Shown: positions 44,394-53,113 of the stretch, piece by piece
Numbering within the stretch: position 1 is the stretch's first letter
Layout of the letters: each line of letters opens with the position of its first letter
The notes under the pieces: model-generated
The model's database searches: none
What the model saw: only the letters and a program-made list of their open reading frames with translations
What the model was told of the DNA's origin: nothing
Position numbers and translations under genes: made by a program
DNA from: Streptantibioticus parmotrematis
GTDB lineage: Bacteria > Actinomycetota > Actinomycetes > Streptomycetales > Streptomycetaceae
Assembly: GCF_019890615.1 (NCBI RefSeq)
Contig: NZ_JAINVZ010000001.1
Span: forward strand, 558,001-622,000
DNA length: 64,000 nt
Direction: 5' to 3'

Positions 44394-45605
44394 TCAGCGG
44401 TACCGGGCGCGACCGACGGCCGCCGCCGCGGTCAGGGGTACTGAAAGGACCGCGGCCAAAAGGAACATCGGCCGGTAGTGGTGGGCTTGGGCGGCGCCGG
44501 AGGCCAGTCCGCTGGCGACCGCGCTGCCGACGTAGAGCGAGACTCCGAACATTGCCACGCCGGTGGCCCGGGCGGTCGGCGACAGGGCGGTCGCCCACGA
44601 CTGGATGGTGGAGTGCATGAACGACCAGCCGCCACCCAGCAGCAGCGCCGTTCCCACGAGTGCCTGAGGCGACTGACTGCCCGAGGCGATGAGATAGGCA
44701 ACCGCCATCTGCGTACCGCCCACCACGATCAGCCGTACCGGTGTCCACCGGCCGACCAGTCGCTTGACCACCTGGGCCGCCGTCATCGAGCCCACGCCGT
44801 ACAGCGCGGCCACGGCACCCGCGAGCGCCGTCGGCACGCCGTTGGCCTCCAGCGCCGGTGCCAGGTAGGTGAGGAAGCCCAGCAGCACGGCTCCTTCCAC
44901 CATGGCAACCGCCATCACGAACCACTGCCAGCGCGACGCCATCACCACCCGGAACGGTGCGAGGAGCGACGCCGTCCGGTGCCGGGGAGGCTCCTGCAAC
45001 CGCCGCAACCCCACCACCAGGTAGGCCGCGAGCAACCCGGGCAGGGCGAAGACCAGCCGCCAGCTCACCCAGTGCGCCAGAGCCCCCGCCACCACGGTGG
45101 CCACTGCCGTGCCCAGCGCGAACGCCGTCATCAGGTCACTCAGCGGGCGTTGCCGGAGGGCGGCCGGGACGACGTCGCCGACATAGGTCAGCGAAGCGGC
45201 GATGGAGGCCGCGAAGAACGCCCCGGCCAGCGCGCGGGCGCCGATCAACTCCGGGCCGCCGGACGCCAGCGCCGAGCCGAACGCCGCCAGCGCCGCCCCG
45301 GCAAGCGAGATCCGCATCACCCGCACCCGGCCGATCCGGTCGCTGGCCAGCCCCCACACCGGCTGCATCAGCCCGTACGCCAGGTAGTAGCCGCTGGCCG
45401 CCAGAACCACCATGGGCAGCGGCTCACCGAGCTGATGTCCGATCAGCACCAACATGGGGGCGATGCAGAAGCGGTCGAAGTTGCTCACGAATCCGGCGGC
45501 CCGCAGCAACCACAGGGCTCTCCCCGGCAGCCCGTCCCCCCTGGCCCGGGCCGGAGCGGGTGCCGGTGGCGTGACCGGAGCAGGGTCCGGGGTGGTGGCG
45601 GTCAT
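44394..45605 (-). CDS. MFS transporter
   Basis: A 403-residue major facilitator protein with about 12 hydrophobic helices. The loop 2-3 motif is GLASDRIGRVRVMRI, and loop 8-9 is VVKRLVGRWTPVRLIV. A proline/alanine-rich cytosolic start of about 30 residues precedes helix 1. Most similar in layout to drug- or sugar-efflux members. ATG 45605 has AGGAG 9 bases upstream. It is divergent from an XRE/MmyB-type regulator, the usual arrangement for a regulated exporter. Confidence 0.87.
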   Translation of the reverse strand: MTATTPDPAPVTPPAPAPARARGDGLPGRALWLLRAAGFVSNFDRFCIAPMLVLIGHQLGEPLPMVVLAASGYYLAYGLMQPVWGLASDRIGRVRVMRISLAGAALAAFGSALASGGPELIGARALAGAFFAASIAASLTYVGDVVPAALRQRPLSDLMTAFALGTAVATVVAGALAHWVSWRLVFALPGLLAAYLVVGLRRLQEPPRHRTASLLAPFRVVMASRWQWFVMAVAMVEGAVLLGFLTYLAPALEANGVPTALAGAVAALYGVGSMTAAQVVKRLVGRWTPVRLIVVGGTQMAVAYLIASGSQSPQALVGTALLLGGGWSFMHSTIQSWATALSPTARATGVAMFGVSLYVGSAVASGLASGAAQAHHYRPMFLLAAVLSVPLTAAAAVGRARYR

Positions 45606-45626
45606 CACAGGACACTCCTTCTTGCT

Positions 45627-45717
45627 GCTGTCCGACAGCTCCATCGGGTAACTCCAGCTCACCATCGGTCGGCCGTGGCCGGATCCGTCAGCCGATTACC
45701 ATCACTGACAGCCTGTC
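45627..45717. promoter_or_regulatory. Two 11-13 base palindromes between exporter and regulator
   Basis: GCTGTC-C-GACAGC (45627-45639) and GACAG-C-CTGTC (45707-45717) use the same five-base half-site in opposite order. They flank the middle of the 195-base divergent gap and are candidate operators for the XRE-type regulator. Confidence 0.45.
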
Positions 45718-45800
45718 CGGCGGCCGCCCCGACGGCGGCGGGCTTGGCTGTAAGGGGCACGGCACGTGCGCACGCAGGTGAGGGCGAGGGGACAGGGCGG

Positions 45801-46697
45801 ATGGGACGGCCGTACGAAGCGGTGACCGGGGAGCCGTCCGGCGCACGCACACCACGCCAGGAGCTGGGCGCGTTCCTGCGTTCGCGTCGGGAACGGCTGT
45901 CGCCCAGTCAGCTCGGCCTGCCCGGCTCGTCCCGCCGCCGCACCCCGGGGCTGCGGCGCGGGGAGGTCGCGCAGCTCGCGGGCATCAGCGCCTCCTGGTA
46001 CGCGTGGCTGGAACAGGGCAGGGTGCGCACCTCGGAACAGGTGCTGCGTGCGGTGGCCCGCGCCTTGCGGCTGGACGCGGCCGAGACCGCACACGTGCTG
46101 TCCTTCGTCGAGGAGGCGCCGCCCGCTGCGCAGGCGCCCACTTGGGTGTCGCGCAACCTGCTGACCCTGGTGCGCACCCTGGACCCGAATCCGGCCGTGG
46201 TACTCGACCCGCACTGGGACCTGCTGGCCTGGAACTGCGGCTACGCGGCGCTGCTGACCGATCCCGCGAGGCTGCCCGCCAAGCGGCGCAACCTCCTGTG
46301 GCTGGTGTTCCGCTGGACGCCCGCCCGGAGCCTGCTGGCCGACTGGGAGGGCGAGGCGCGGGCGCTGCTGGGACAGTTCCGGGCCCAGGCGGCCCGTCAT
46401 CCGGACGACGGGCGGTACGCGGAGATCGTCGCCGAACTGCTGGCCGACCCGGACGCGGCTCGCTGGTACCACCGACGAGAGACCACCGGCTTCCAGCCCG
46501 CGGTCCGCCACTTCCGCCACCAGGAGGCCGGCGACCTGCGGCTGCGCTACGTCAAACTGGCCGCCGTCGACGAACCCGCGCACCACCTGCTGGCCTACCT
46601 CCCCGACGACCGGGCGTCGGAAAACGCGCTGCGCGACCTGAGCGTCACAGGGCGGGCCGCGTGGAACGCGGGCAGGCCGAAGGCCGGCACAGGGTGA
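45801..46697 (+). CDS. XRE/MmyB-type transcriptional regulator
   Basis: A 298-residue regulator. An N-terminal helix-turn-helix (ELGAFLRSRRERLSP, RRRTPGLRRGEVAQLAGIS, WYAWLEQGR) is followed by the MmyB-like ligand-binding domain (ALLTDPARLPAKRRNLLWLVF to SVTGRAAWNAGR), which binds fatty-acid-like or other small hydrophobic ligands in characterised members. Divergent from the MFS gene, which it likely controls. ATG 45801 has a G-rich ribosome site (AGGGCGG) directly upstream with short spacing, so the start is slightly uncertain. The stop lies in the loop of a strong hairpin. Confidence 0.88.
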   Translation: MGRPYEAVTGEPSGARTPRQELGAFLRSRRERLSPSQLGLPGSSRRRTPGLRRGEVAQLAGISASWYAWLEQGRVRTSEQVLRAVARALRLDAAETAHVLSFVEEAPPAAQAPTWVSRNLLTLVRTLDPNPAVVLDPHWDLLAWNCGYAALLTDPARLPAKRRNLLWLVFRWTPARSLLADWEGEARALLGQFRAQAARHPDDGRYAEIVAELLADPDAARWYHRRETTGFQPAVRHFRHQEAGDLRLRYVKLAAVDEPAHHLLAYLPDDRASENALRDLSVTGRAAWNAGRPKAGTG

Positions 46698-46718
46698 GGG
46701 CCCGCGCCGGCCTTCGGC
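46676..46718 (+). terminator. 13-base hairpin spanning the regulator stop codon
   Basis: GCCGAAGGCCGGC (46676-46688) and GCCGGCCTTCGGC (46706-46718), perfect, with a 17-base loop containing the TGA stop. Confidence 0.75.
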
Positions 46719-46720
46719 GT

Positions 46721-46741
46721 CGCGGCGGAGCACCCGCCGCG
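46721..46741. terminator. Second hairpin between convergent genes
   Basis: CGCGGCGG (46721-46728)/CCGCCGCG (46734-46741), 5-base loop, 23 bases from the end of the leftward dehydrogenase gene. With the previous hairpin it separates the two convergent units. Confidence 0.6.
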
Positions 46742-46764
46742 GGGTGATCCCGCCGGCCAGGGGC

Positions 46765-47859
46765 TCAGCCGGTGAACACCGCCTTCATCACACCGCCGGA
46801 GCGGACCGCCTCCAGCGCCTCGGCGTGGCGCTCCAGCGGGAACGCGGTCACGAGCCGGGCCAGGTCGAAGCGGGCGGCGAGGGTGGGCAGCATCCGCACG
46901 TACTCGACCAGGTGGGCACCGGTGAACGCCCATGAGCCGATGACGTCGAGCTGCCGGTACACGATCTGATGGGGATTGACCAGGGTGTCCCCGGCGTCCG
47001 TGTACTGGCCGATGACCAGGTAGGAGCCCCCGCGCCGGGCCAGGGTGAGGCCCTGTGCCACCGCTGCGGGGACCCCCACGCACTCGATCACCAGGTCCGC
47101 GCCGCCGCCGGTCAGCGAGCGCACCTGTTCCAGCACCGCGTCCGGATCGTCGGCGCCGGTGACGTCCAGGTGGACGTCACCGATGCCCGCGTCCGAGGCC
47201 AACTCCAGCCGTTCGGCGGGGCCGCCCACCACGATGACGCGTGCCGCCCCCGCGAGCTGGGCGAACGCCGCGGCGGCCAGCCCGACCGGGCCGCTGCCCT
47301 GCACCACGACCGTCTCGCCCACCCGCACCGGACGCCGTTCGTACAGCGCGTGCACGACGGTCGGGCCCGCGCAGGCCAGGGCCATCGCCGCCAGCGGCTC
47401 GACGCCCTGTGCCGACTTCACCACGGTGGTGCCAGGCTGGAGCACGATGGTGTCCGCCCAGGAGCCGGAGAGCGCCTCGCCGTCACCGACCGCGCGGTTC
47501 ACACCGTAGGTACGGCGGTTCTCGCACAGCGTGGGCTCGCGGTACCGACGGCACGGCGGGCAGGTTCCGCAGGCGATGGACGACGCCCACATCACGGTGT
47601 CGCCCGGAGCCAGTTCGGCGCCGAGCGCGTCGCGTACGGTGCCCGCTCCCAGCTCCCGCACCGTCCCGTAGCCCTCGTGACCGAGCACCAGCGGCAACGG
47701 GATCGGCAGGTGGCCCTGCTGCAGATGCAGGTCGGTGCCGCACACCCCGCCGTAGCAGTCGCCGACGACCATCCCGCCCGCCGGAGCGGACGGCACGGCG
47801 AACGTGCGCAGCGCCAGCGGCGCGCCGAACTCCTCCAGCACCACTGCGCGGCCGGTCAT
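46765..47859 (-). CDS. Zinc-dependent alcohol dehydrogenase (MDR)
   Basis: A 364-residue zinc MDR enzyme. Catalytic zinc ligands: Cys40 (GGVCGTD) and His61-Glu62 (LGHEGYG). The structural zinc cysteines are 97, 100, 103 and 112 (CGTCPPCRRYREPTLC). The NAD(P) site is VVQGSGPVGLAAAAFAQ. The closest general pattern is the threonine/sorbitol-dehydrogenase type, acting on a secondary alcohol such as a beta-hydroxy amino acid. Its ATG overlaps the stop of the dioxygenase (ATGA). It is the last gene of the ten-gene leftward operon and could oxidise the hydroxyl introduced by that dioxygenase. Confidence 0.88.
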   Translation of the reverse strand: MTGRAVVLEEFGAPLALRTFAVPSAPAGGMVVGDCYGGVCGTDLHLQQGHLPIPLPLVLGHEGYGTVRELGAGTVRDALGAELAPGDTVMWASSIACGTCPPCRRYREPTLCENRRTYGVNRAVGDGEALSGSWADTIVLQPGTTVVKSAQGVEPLAAMALACAGPTVVHALYERRPVRVGETVVVQGSGPVGLAAAAFAQLAGAARVIVVGGPAERLELASDAGIGDVHLDVTGADDPDAVLEQVRSLTGGGADLVIECVGVPAAVAQGLTLARRGGSYLVIGQYTDAGDTLVNPHQIVYRQLDVIGSWAFTGAHLVEYVRMLPTLAARFDLARLVTAFPLERHAEALEAVRSGGVMKAVFTG

Positions 47860-48677
47860 GCGGACACCCCCGTCAGGGCGCCGGACAGCGGGCCCTCCAG
47901 TGGCGCCAGTGGCTCGCTGTCCCGGCAGACCACGTACTCCGGACGCGGCTCGCGGGGCCCCTGCGGCAGGTTGGCGCAGTCGTTGTAGGTGGCGATCAGT
48001 AGTCGGCGCGGGAAGGGTGACATGTTGGGTGCGGAGCCGTGCACGATCTCGGGGGAGAACAACACCACGGAACCCGCAGGCCCCTTGGGGCTGACCATGC
48101 CGAAACGGTCCGCGTACGAGGCCAGTTGGTCGGCTGTGAGTGAGATGTCGTCGGGGTCGAGGTGCTGCTCGGAGCGGGCACCGGCGGCACGGTCCTCGCG
48201 TACGAGCCCGCCGCGGTGCGAGCCGGGCAGGAAGATGACCGGGCCGTTGAACTCGGTGACGGCGTCGAGGTAGACCCCGATGTTGACCTGGCGGGGCGCG
48301 GGCAGCCCGTCGGCGATCCGCCAGGCCAGGAAGTCCTGGTGCCACGCCCACTTCTCGCCGCCGAAGGCCGGCTTCGCGTTGATCTTGAACTGGTAGACGT
48401 ACACGTCATCGGTGAGCAACTGCCGTACCGGCGTCAGCACCCGTGAGTCCCGGATCAGCGCCGCGAACTCGCGCTGCCGGTGGTGGGAGGCGTAGACGGC
48501 GCGCACCCGCGAACCGTCCTGCTCGGCCACCAGGTGCGGTCCCGGCACCTCGCAGTCACGCCGGAAGGCGTCGCGCAGCAGTTCCACCTCCGTGCTGTCG
48601 AGCAGCGAGTCCAGCATCAGGAAGCCGTTCTCGTGGTACTCGTCGATCTGTCGCTGTGTGAGCTGGGTCAAAGACAT
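47856..48677 (-). CDS. Phytanoyl-CoA dioxygenase-family hydroxylase
   Basis: A 273-residue Fe(II)/2-oxoglutarate oxygenase. The iron facial triad is His113-x-Asp115 (WHQDF) and His213 (EIVHGSAPN), with Arg224/225 just after as the 2-oxoglutarate anchor. Length and spacing resemble ectoine hydroxylase and amino acid hydroxylases of natural product pathways. It probably hydroxylates the amino acid being built by this operon, free or on the carrier protein. ATG 48677 has GGAGGA 9 bases upstream. Confidence 0.87.
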   Translation of the reverse strand: MSLTQLTQRQIDEYHENGFLMLDSLLDSTEVELLRDAFRRDCEVPGPHLVAEQDGSRVRAVYASHHRQREFAALIRDSRVLTPVRQLLTDDVYVYQFKINAKPAFGGEKWAWHQDFLAWRIADGLPAPRQVNIGVYLDAVTEFNGPVIFLPGSHRGGLVREDRAAGARSEQHLDPDDISLTADQLASYADRFGMVSPKGPAGSVVLFSPEIVHGSAPNMSPFPRRLLIATYNDCANLPQGPREPRPEYVVCRDSEPLAPLEGPLSGALTGVSA

Positions 48678-48722
48678 GTGGTGCGGTCCTCCGTAGTGGC
48701 GGGGCGTTCCCGGGCAGGGGAT

Positions 48723-49472
48723 TCACCCCATGAAATGTCCGCCGTCGACCACCAGATGCTGGCCGGTGACGTAGGCGCTGGCCTCGCCGACGAGGAACTC
48801 CAGGGCGTCGGCGATCTCGCGCGGTGATCCGGTGCGGCGCTGCGGCACGGTCGCCAGCACCGCGGCCCGTCGTTCCGGGTCGTCGAGCCGGTAGCGCTCG
48901 ATGACCTCGGATGTCTCGGTGAACCCCGGCAGCAGGGCGTTGACTCGCACGTGCGGCGCCAGTTCCAGCGCCATGCACCGGGTCAGCTGGAGCAGGCCCG
49001 CCTTGGCGGAGCAGTAGTTGGCACCGTCGGCGCGCGGCCGGATCGCCGTGGTCGCACCGATGTTGACGATGCTGCCGCGCCCGGCCCCCACCATCGCCGG
49101 GGCCAGGGCGCGGCTGAGGTGGAACGGGCCGGACAGATTCGTCTCGAGCACATCCCGCCACTGGTCGTCGCCCATGGTCAGGAACGGCCCGTCACGGTTG
49201 ACGCCCGCGTTGTTGACCAGCACGCCGGGAGCACCGTAGCGGTCGAGGACGTGGGCGCAGGCCGCGCGTACCTCGTCCGGCACGGCCACGTTCACCCGCA
49301 GCGCGCTGATCGCGCCGTCGCCCGCCCGCTCAGCCCGCCGTGCGGCGTCCTCGTCACCGCGGTAGAGCGCGACCACCGGGTGACCGAGCCTGGCGAGCCG
49401 CAGGCTCAACTCCAGCCCGATGCCCCGGGTGCCGCCGCTGACCACGGCGGCCGGGGCGGTGGCGGTGGTCAT
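48723..49472 (-). CDS. Short-chain dehydrogenase/reductase with altered active site
   Basis: A 249-residue SDR of the FabG/PhaB type. NADP motif [12 protein letters not shown] (87-90), and Tyr153-x3-Lys157 (NYCSAKAG) are present. The catalytic serine position (140 in the common numbering, which coincides here) is Ala in [11 protein letters not shown]; Thr141/142 might substitute. The C-terminus is VDGGHFMG. The expected role is reduction or oxidation of a beta-keto/hydroxy acyl intermediate, perhaps carrier-bound. ATG 49472 overlaps the panD stop (ATGA). Confidence 0.85.
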   Translation of the reverse strand: MTTATAPAAVVSGGTRGIGLELSLRLARLGHPVVALYRGDEDAARRAERAGDGAISALRVNVAVPDEVRAACAHVLDRYGAPGVLVNNAGVNRDGPFLTMGDDQWRDVLETNLSGPFHLSRALAPAMVGAGRGSIVNIGATTAIRPRADGANYCSAKAGLLQLTRCMALELAPHVRVNALLPGFTETSEVIERYRLDDPERRAAVLATVPQRRTGSPREIADALEFLVGEASAYVTGQHLVVDGGHFMG

Positions 49473-49885
49473 CCGGCGACCAGATCGCCACGCTGGAGGC
49501 CGGAGCCCTCCGGCACGTCCGCCGGGTCGCCGCCGCACTGGAGCACCGCGTTGTCGGCGTCCACGAACACCACGCTGGGAACGAACGAACGGGCCTGCGA
49601 GTCCGGCATGTCGCAGTACGCGATGATGATGACCCGGTCACCGGGGCTGATCAGGCGGGCGGCGGCGCCGTTGATGCCGATGACACCGGAGCCGGCGGGC
49701 CCCTCGATGACATAGGTCGACAGGCGGTTGCCGTTCTCGATGTCGACCACGTCGACCTTCTCGCCGGGCAGCAGGTCGGCAGCCGCCATCAGGTCGGAGT
49801 CGATGGTCAGGGAGCCGACGTAGTGCAGGTCGGCCTGGGTGACGGTGGCGCGGTGGATCTTCGACTTCATCATGGTGCGGTTCAT
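49469..49885 (-). CDS. panD: Aspartate 1-decarboxylase
   Basis: A 138-residue pyruvoyl enzyme converting L-aspartate to beta-alanine. It is colinear with E. coli PanD: Gly24-Ser25 (HYVGSLTID) is the self-cleavage site that gives the pyruvoyl group, and Arg54, Thr57 and Tyr58 (NGNRLSTYV) are the substrate and processing residues; [12 protein letters not shown] is the family motif. It is not next to panB or panC; instead it sits inside a biosynthetic operon, so beta-alanine (or the decarboxylation of an aspartate-like intermediate) is probably needed by this pathway. ATG 49885 has AAGGA 8 bases upstream; 71 bases separate it from the flavin reductase. Confidence 0.92.
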   Translation of the reverse strand: MNRTMMKSKIHRATVTQADLHYVGSLTIDSDLMAAADLLPGEKVDVVDIENGNRLSTYVIEGPAGSGVIGINGAAARLISPGDRVIIIAYCDMPDSQARSFVPSVVFVDADNAVLQCGGDPADVPEGSGLQRGDLVAG

Positions 49886-49956
49886 CGTGGATGTCCTTCG
49901 TCGGATGCGCCGCGCAGCGCGCGGCGACTGGGAGGGGTTGGGGCCGGGGAAGCAGG

Positions 49957-50466
49957 TCACATCGGCCAGCCGGCGTACCGACGGCGGCCGTAGAGCAGAG
50001 GCGCGCGGTCGGGGGCGACCATCCGGGCGTCCAGTACGTCGCCGACGACGATGGTGTGGTCGCCGGAGGGCAGCAGGTCCGCTACCGCACACTCGGCGAC
50101 CGCGTGCGCGTCCTCGTGCAGCACCGGCAGCCCGGTGACGCCGGAACGCTCCCAGGGCACCTGGGCGAAACGGTCGACGTCCCGGCGGGTAAAGGTCTGC
50201 GCGGCGCGCTGCCCGGCGGTGTGCAGCAGGTTGACCACGAACGTGCCACGCTCGGCGATCACCGGCAGGGTGTTGCCCGTGTGGGCGGCGCACACCAGCA
50301 GGCGTGGCGGGTCGAGCGACAGCGAGCACAACGCCGTGCAGGTGAAGCCGTACGGCCGCTCCCGCGCGTCGGCGGTGGTGATGACCGCCACTCCCGCCGG
50401 GTGCGAGCCCATCAGCGCTCGGAACGCCTCCTGCGCCCGCGCCGTGTCCTGCCCGACCGGGGTCAC
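49957..50466 (-). CDS. Flavin reductase of a two-component monooxygenase
   Basis: A 169-residue protein of the flavin reductase-like domain family (HpaC/VlmR type): [34 protein letters not shown] and FVVNLL are the usual flavin-binding segments. It supplies reduced FMN or FAD to a partner oxygenase. GTG 50466 overlaps the stop of the upstream acyl-CoA-dehydrogenase-like gene (GTGA), which strongly suggests that protein is its partner. Confidence 0.88.
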   Translation of the reverse strand: MTPVGQDTARAQEAFRALMGSHPAGVAVITTADARERPYGFTCTALCSLSLDPPRLLVCAAHTGNTLPVIAERGTFVVNLLHTAGQRAAQTFTRRDVDRFAQVPWERSGVTGLPVLHEDAHAVAECAVADLLPSGDHTIVVGDVLDARMVAPDRAPLLYGRRRYAGWPM

Positions 50467-51647
50467 CACGCGAACGCCCGAGCGTCGAAGAGGTTGACGC
50501 CGGCGGCGGCCTTGCCCAGGTACTCCAGGCACTCCAGCGGTTTGGCGGGCATCACGTTGGCGAACGACGCCTCCCTGACGAGGCGTTCCAGCGGATGACT
50601 GCGACTGACCGCGGCCGATCCGCAGACCCTCAGCGCGTCCTGGGCGAGCGCGGGACCGGTTTCGCCGACGACGTACTTCGCCGCGTGCACCATCGCGTTC
50701 GCCTGGATGCTGCCGCGTTCGCGCTCCACCTGTTCACCGGCCTCGTGCACCAGTGCCCGGGCGGCCATCAGCCGTGCCGACATCCTCCCCAGCTCCTGTT
50801 GGAGCACCGGGGAGGCTGCGCGTTCGGGCGAGTCGCTGACGTACCGGGCGGTCTGGTCGAACAGGGCCTCGGCGATGCCCAGGTAGGCGCCGGTGTACCC
50901 GGCGATCATCCAGTGCGGTTCGCGCACGACCTTGAACAGCGACATCCCCTCGACGCCCAGGTACAGCCGGGAGCGCGGGACGCGCACGTCGGTCAGGGTC
51001 ATCGGCGCGGTACTCGTGCCGTACATCGCGGACAACGTGTGAACGGGGCCGAAGGAGACACCGGGGTCGTCGGCGGCGACCACGAAGTGGGAGACGTCGG
51101 CGGTGTCCTCGGGGCCATCGGCCGCGGCGGCCACCACGTAGTAGTCGGCCACCCCGGCGAGCGAGACGAACGACTTCTCCCCGCTCAGGACGTAGGTGTC
51201 GCCGTCCTGGTCGAGCCGGTAGCGCGTGCGCATGCCGCGGAGCTTGGCGCCGCGGCCCGCCTCGGAGGTGGCCGAGGCGAAGAGCTTGCGCCCCTGGACC
51301 ACCTCGCCCAGCATCCAGGAGCGGAACCGGTCCGCCGCCGGTGGCAGAGGAGTGTTGTAGGAGTCGGCGAGGGCGCCGATCACGACGTGGTGCATGTTGA
51401 AGCCCAGCGCGGCGGCACCGTTGTACGCGCCGAGGGCCGCCAGCACGCGCCAGTAGGAGCCGAAGCCCAGCCCGAGGCCACCGGCCTGGGGAGGAGCGAG
51501 CATGCCGAGCAGTCCGCTCTCGCGCAGGATCTCGTAGGTGCTCCGGCTCTCCACGCGTCCGGCGTCGACGTCGGACGCGAGCGGAGCGAGGGCCTCACCG
51601 GCCTCCGCCGCCAGTTTGAGCGTGTCGTCCAGGTCTGTTGGATTCAT
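50463..51647 (-). CDS. Acyl-CoA-dehydrogenase-fold flavoprotein, probable monooxygenase
   Basis: A 394-residue protein with the ACAD fold ([22 protein letters not shown], and the C-terminal helix bundle with [11 protein letters not shown]). Neither usual position of the catalytic Glu is occupied: the C-terminal loop reads [13 protein letters not shown], and the helix-G position reads [16 protein letters not shown]-fold proteins without the base and paired with a flavin reductase are typically group D monooxygenases, such as isobutylamine N-hydroxylase (VlmH). N- or C-hydroxylation of an amino acid or carrier-bound intermediate is the likely role. ATG 51647 has GAGGA 5 bases upstream. Confidence 0.82.
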   Translation of the reverse strand: MNPTDLDDTLKLAAEAGEALAPLASDVDAGRVESRSTYEILRESGLLGMLAPPQAGGLGLGFGSYWRVLAALGAYNGAAALGFNMHHVVIGALADSYNTPLPPAADRFRSWMLGEVVQGRKLFASATSEAGRGAKLRGMRTRYRLDQDGDTYVLSGEKSFVSLAGVADYYVVAAAADGPEDTADVSHFVVAADDPGVSFGPVHTLSAMYGTSTAPMTLTDVRVPRSRLYLGVEGMSLFKVVREPHWMIAGYTGAYLGIAEALFDQTARYVSDSPERAASPVLQQELGRMSARLMAARALVHEAGEQVERERGSIQANAMVHAAKYVVGETGPALAQDALRVCGSAAVSRSHPLERLVREASFANVMPAKPLECLEYLGKAAAGVNLFDARAFAW

Positions 51648-51662
51648 CGGTGTCCTCGGGCT

Positions 51663-52853
51663 TCAGTTCTCGACCGGCAGGCCGAATTGGCGGGCGACGC
51701 CCACGCGCAGCAGGTCGTTGGGGCCGGCGTAGGTGAGGGCCGCCATCGGGCTGTGCAGGTCGGCGGGGAGCGGGGAGCCAGGCAGGAAGGCCCGCACCCC
51801 CGACAGGGCGGTGGCGTGCTCGGTCATCCGTACGTAGTCCTCGGACACGGAGATCTTGGTGAGCGACGCCTCGGCCGCGAGCTGCCGGGCCGGGGTCCCG
51901 GCGTCCAGCGCGGCCGCCATCGCGTACAGCTGCGTACGGGAGCGGTGCAGTGCCATCGCCATGTCGCTGACGCGAGCCGCCACTTGGTGGCTGGCGCCCA
52001 TCCGCCGCTCGAAGTGCTCCCGCTGGTCGGCCCACTCCACGGTGCGGCGCAGCATCAGGCGCATCGGCCCCAGCGCGTAGCCCATGATCAGGGCACGTTC
52101 CCACGCGGTGGTCGAGGCCATCACCGCCAGCCCCGACCCTTCTTCGCCGATGAGGGCGCAGGCGGGCAACCGGGCCTGGTCGAAAAGCAGTTCACCCATC
52201 GGAACGGTGGGCAGCGCGGTCTTGTCGAAGGTCTCGCCGCGCGTGACGCCGGGCGACGGCACCGGCACCAGGAAGGCAGAGAGCGCGAACGGGGAGCGCC
52301 CGGCACCGGTGCGGGCGAAGACGACGGCGAGGTCGGCCACGGGCGCGGCGGTGACGAAGGTCTTCGCGCCGTCGAGCGCGTAGCCGTCGCCGTCCCGCCT
52401 GGCGGTGGTGCGCATGGAGAACGGGTCGCTGCCGCCGCCGCGTTCGGTGAGGGCGTGACACAGCAGCACGGCCCCGTCGGCGATGTCGGCCGGCGTCCGC
52501 CCGGGCAGTCCGGACAGTGCGTCGCGCAACGGGTACTGCATGCCCACGAGTTGGGAGGTGAGCGCGTAGCACAGCCCCGGGTCGACGCCGGCCAGGCCGA
52601 TGCCTTCGACCGCGGCGAGTGAGCGGGTGACGGGTCCGACGGCGCAGCCGTCCGTATCGGCCTGAGCGCCGTCCCGTGCCCCGTCGGCCGGCAACCGCAG
52701 CACGTCCAGGCCGGCGAGGGCCTGCCATGCCGCACGGAAGTCGTCCGCGGCTGTCCTGGCCACCAGTGGGAGGGCGCGCTCGCGGTAGTCGTCGACGATA
52801 CGCTCGACGGCGGCCGGTCCACCGCGCAGCAGGCGTTCGACGGCCGCGCTCAC
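51663..52853 (-). CDS. Acyl-CoA-dehydrogenase-fold oxidase (aminoacyl-PCP dehydrogenase type)
   Basis: A 396-residue FAD enzyme: LTERGGGSDPFSM is the flavin loop, DGAKTFVTAAPVAD follows, and QVAARVSDM is the later conserved segment. The C-terminal Glu position reads TYAGPNDLL, but Glu252 (STTAWERALIM) lies where isovaleryl-CoA dehydrogenase and the prolyl-carrier oxidases (PltE/AnaB group) keep their base. GTG 52853 overlaps the PCP stop (GTGA). A domain, PCP and such an oxidase in a row is the gene set that turns prolyl-PCP into pyrrolyl-PCP in pyoluteorin and prodiginine pathways, so desaturation of an aminoacyl-PCP is likely here. Confidence 0.82.
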   Translation of the reverse strand: MSAAVERLLRGGPAAVERIVDDYRERALPLVARTAADDFRAAWQALAGLDVLRLPADGARDGAQADTDGCAVGPVTRSLAAVEGIGLAGVDPGLCYALTSQLVGMQYPLRDALSGLPGRTPADIADGAVLLCHALTERGGGSDPFSMRTTARRDGDGYALDGAKTFVTAAPVADLAVVFARTGAGRSPFALSAFLVPVPSPGVTRGETFDKTALPTVPMGELLFDQARLPACALIGEEGSGLAVMASTTAWERALIMGYALGPMRLMLRRTVEWADQREHFERRMGASHQVAARVSDMAMALHRSRTQLYAMAAALDAGTPARQLAAEASLTKISVSEDYVRMTEHATALSGVRAFLPGSPLPADLHSPMAALTYAGPNDLLRVGVARQFGLPVEN

Positions 52854-53113
52854 GCCTTGGTCCCGCGCGGCACGGACTGCACCACGGCCCACAGCGCCTT
52901 GGGGGTACGGAAGTTGGCCGCGACGATCTCGGTCTCGGGCAGCGCGATGCCGTGCTCCGCACCGAGCGCGGCGACGATCTCCATGATCGCCAGGGAGTCC
53001 AGCAGCCCCATCTCCAGCAGCGGGCTGTCCGGGACCAGGCTCCGAGGGTCCTCGCCCCGGCCCCAGGTGATGTGGGCGGCGATGAGGGCGCAGAGGTCTT
53101 CGACGGTGTTCAC
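52850..53113 (-). CDS. Stand-alone peptidyl/acyl carrier protein
   Basis: An 87-residue carrier protein with the phosphopantetheine Ser in EMGLLDSLAIMEIV and the usual following helix ending RTPKALWAVV. GTG 53113 overlaps the stop of the A domain and its own stop overlaps the oxidase start (GTGA at both ends), so the three proteins are made together. It would hold the amino acid while the oxidases of this operon act on it. Confidence 0.9.
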   Translation of the reverse strand: MNTVEDLCALIAAHITWGRGEDPRSLVPDSPLLEMGLLDSLAIMEIVAALGAEHGIALPETEIVAANFRTPKALWAVVQSVPRGTKA

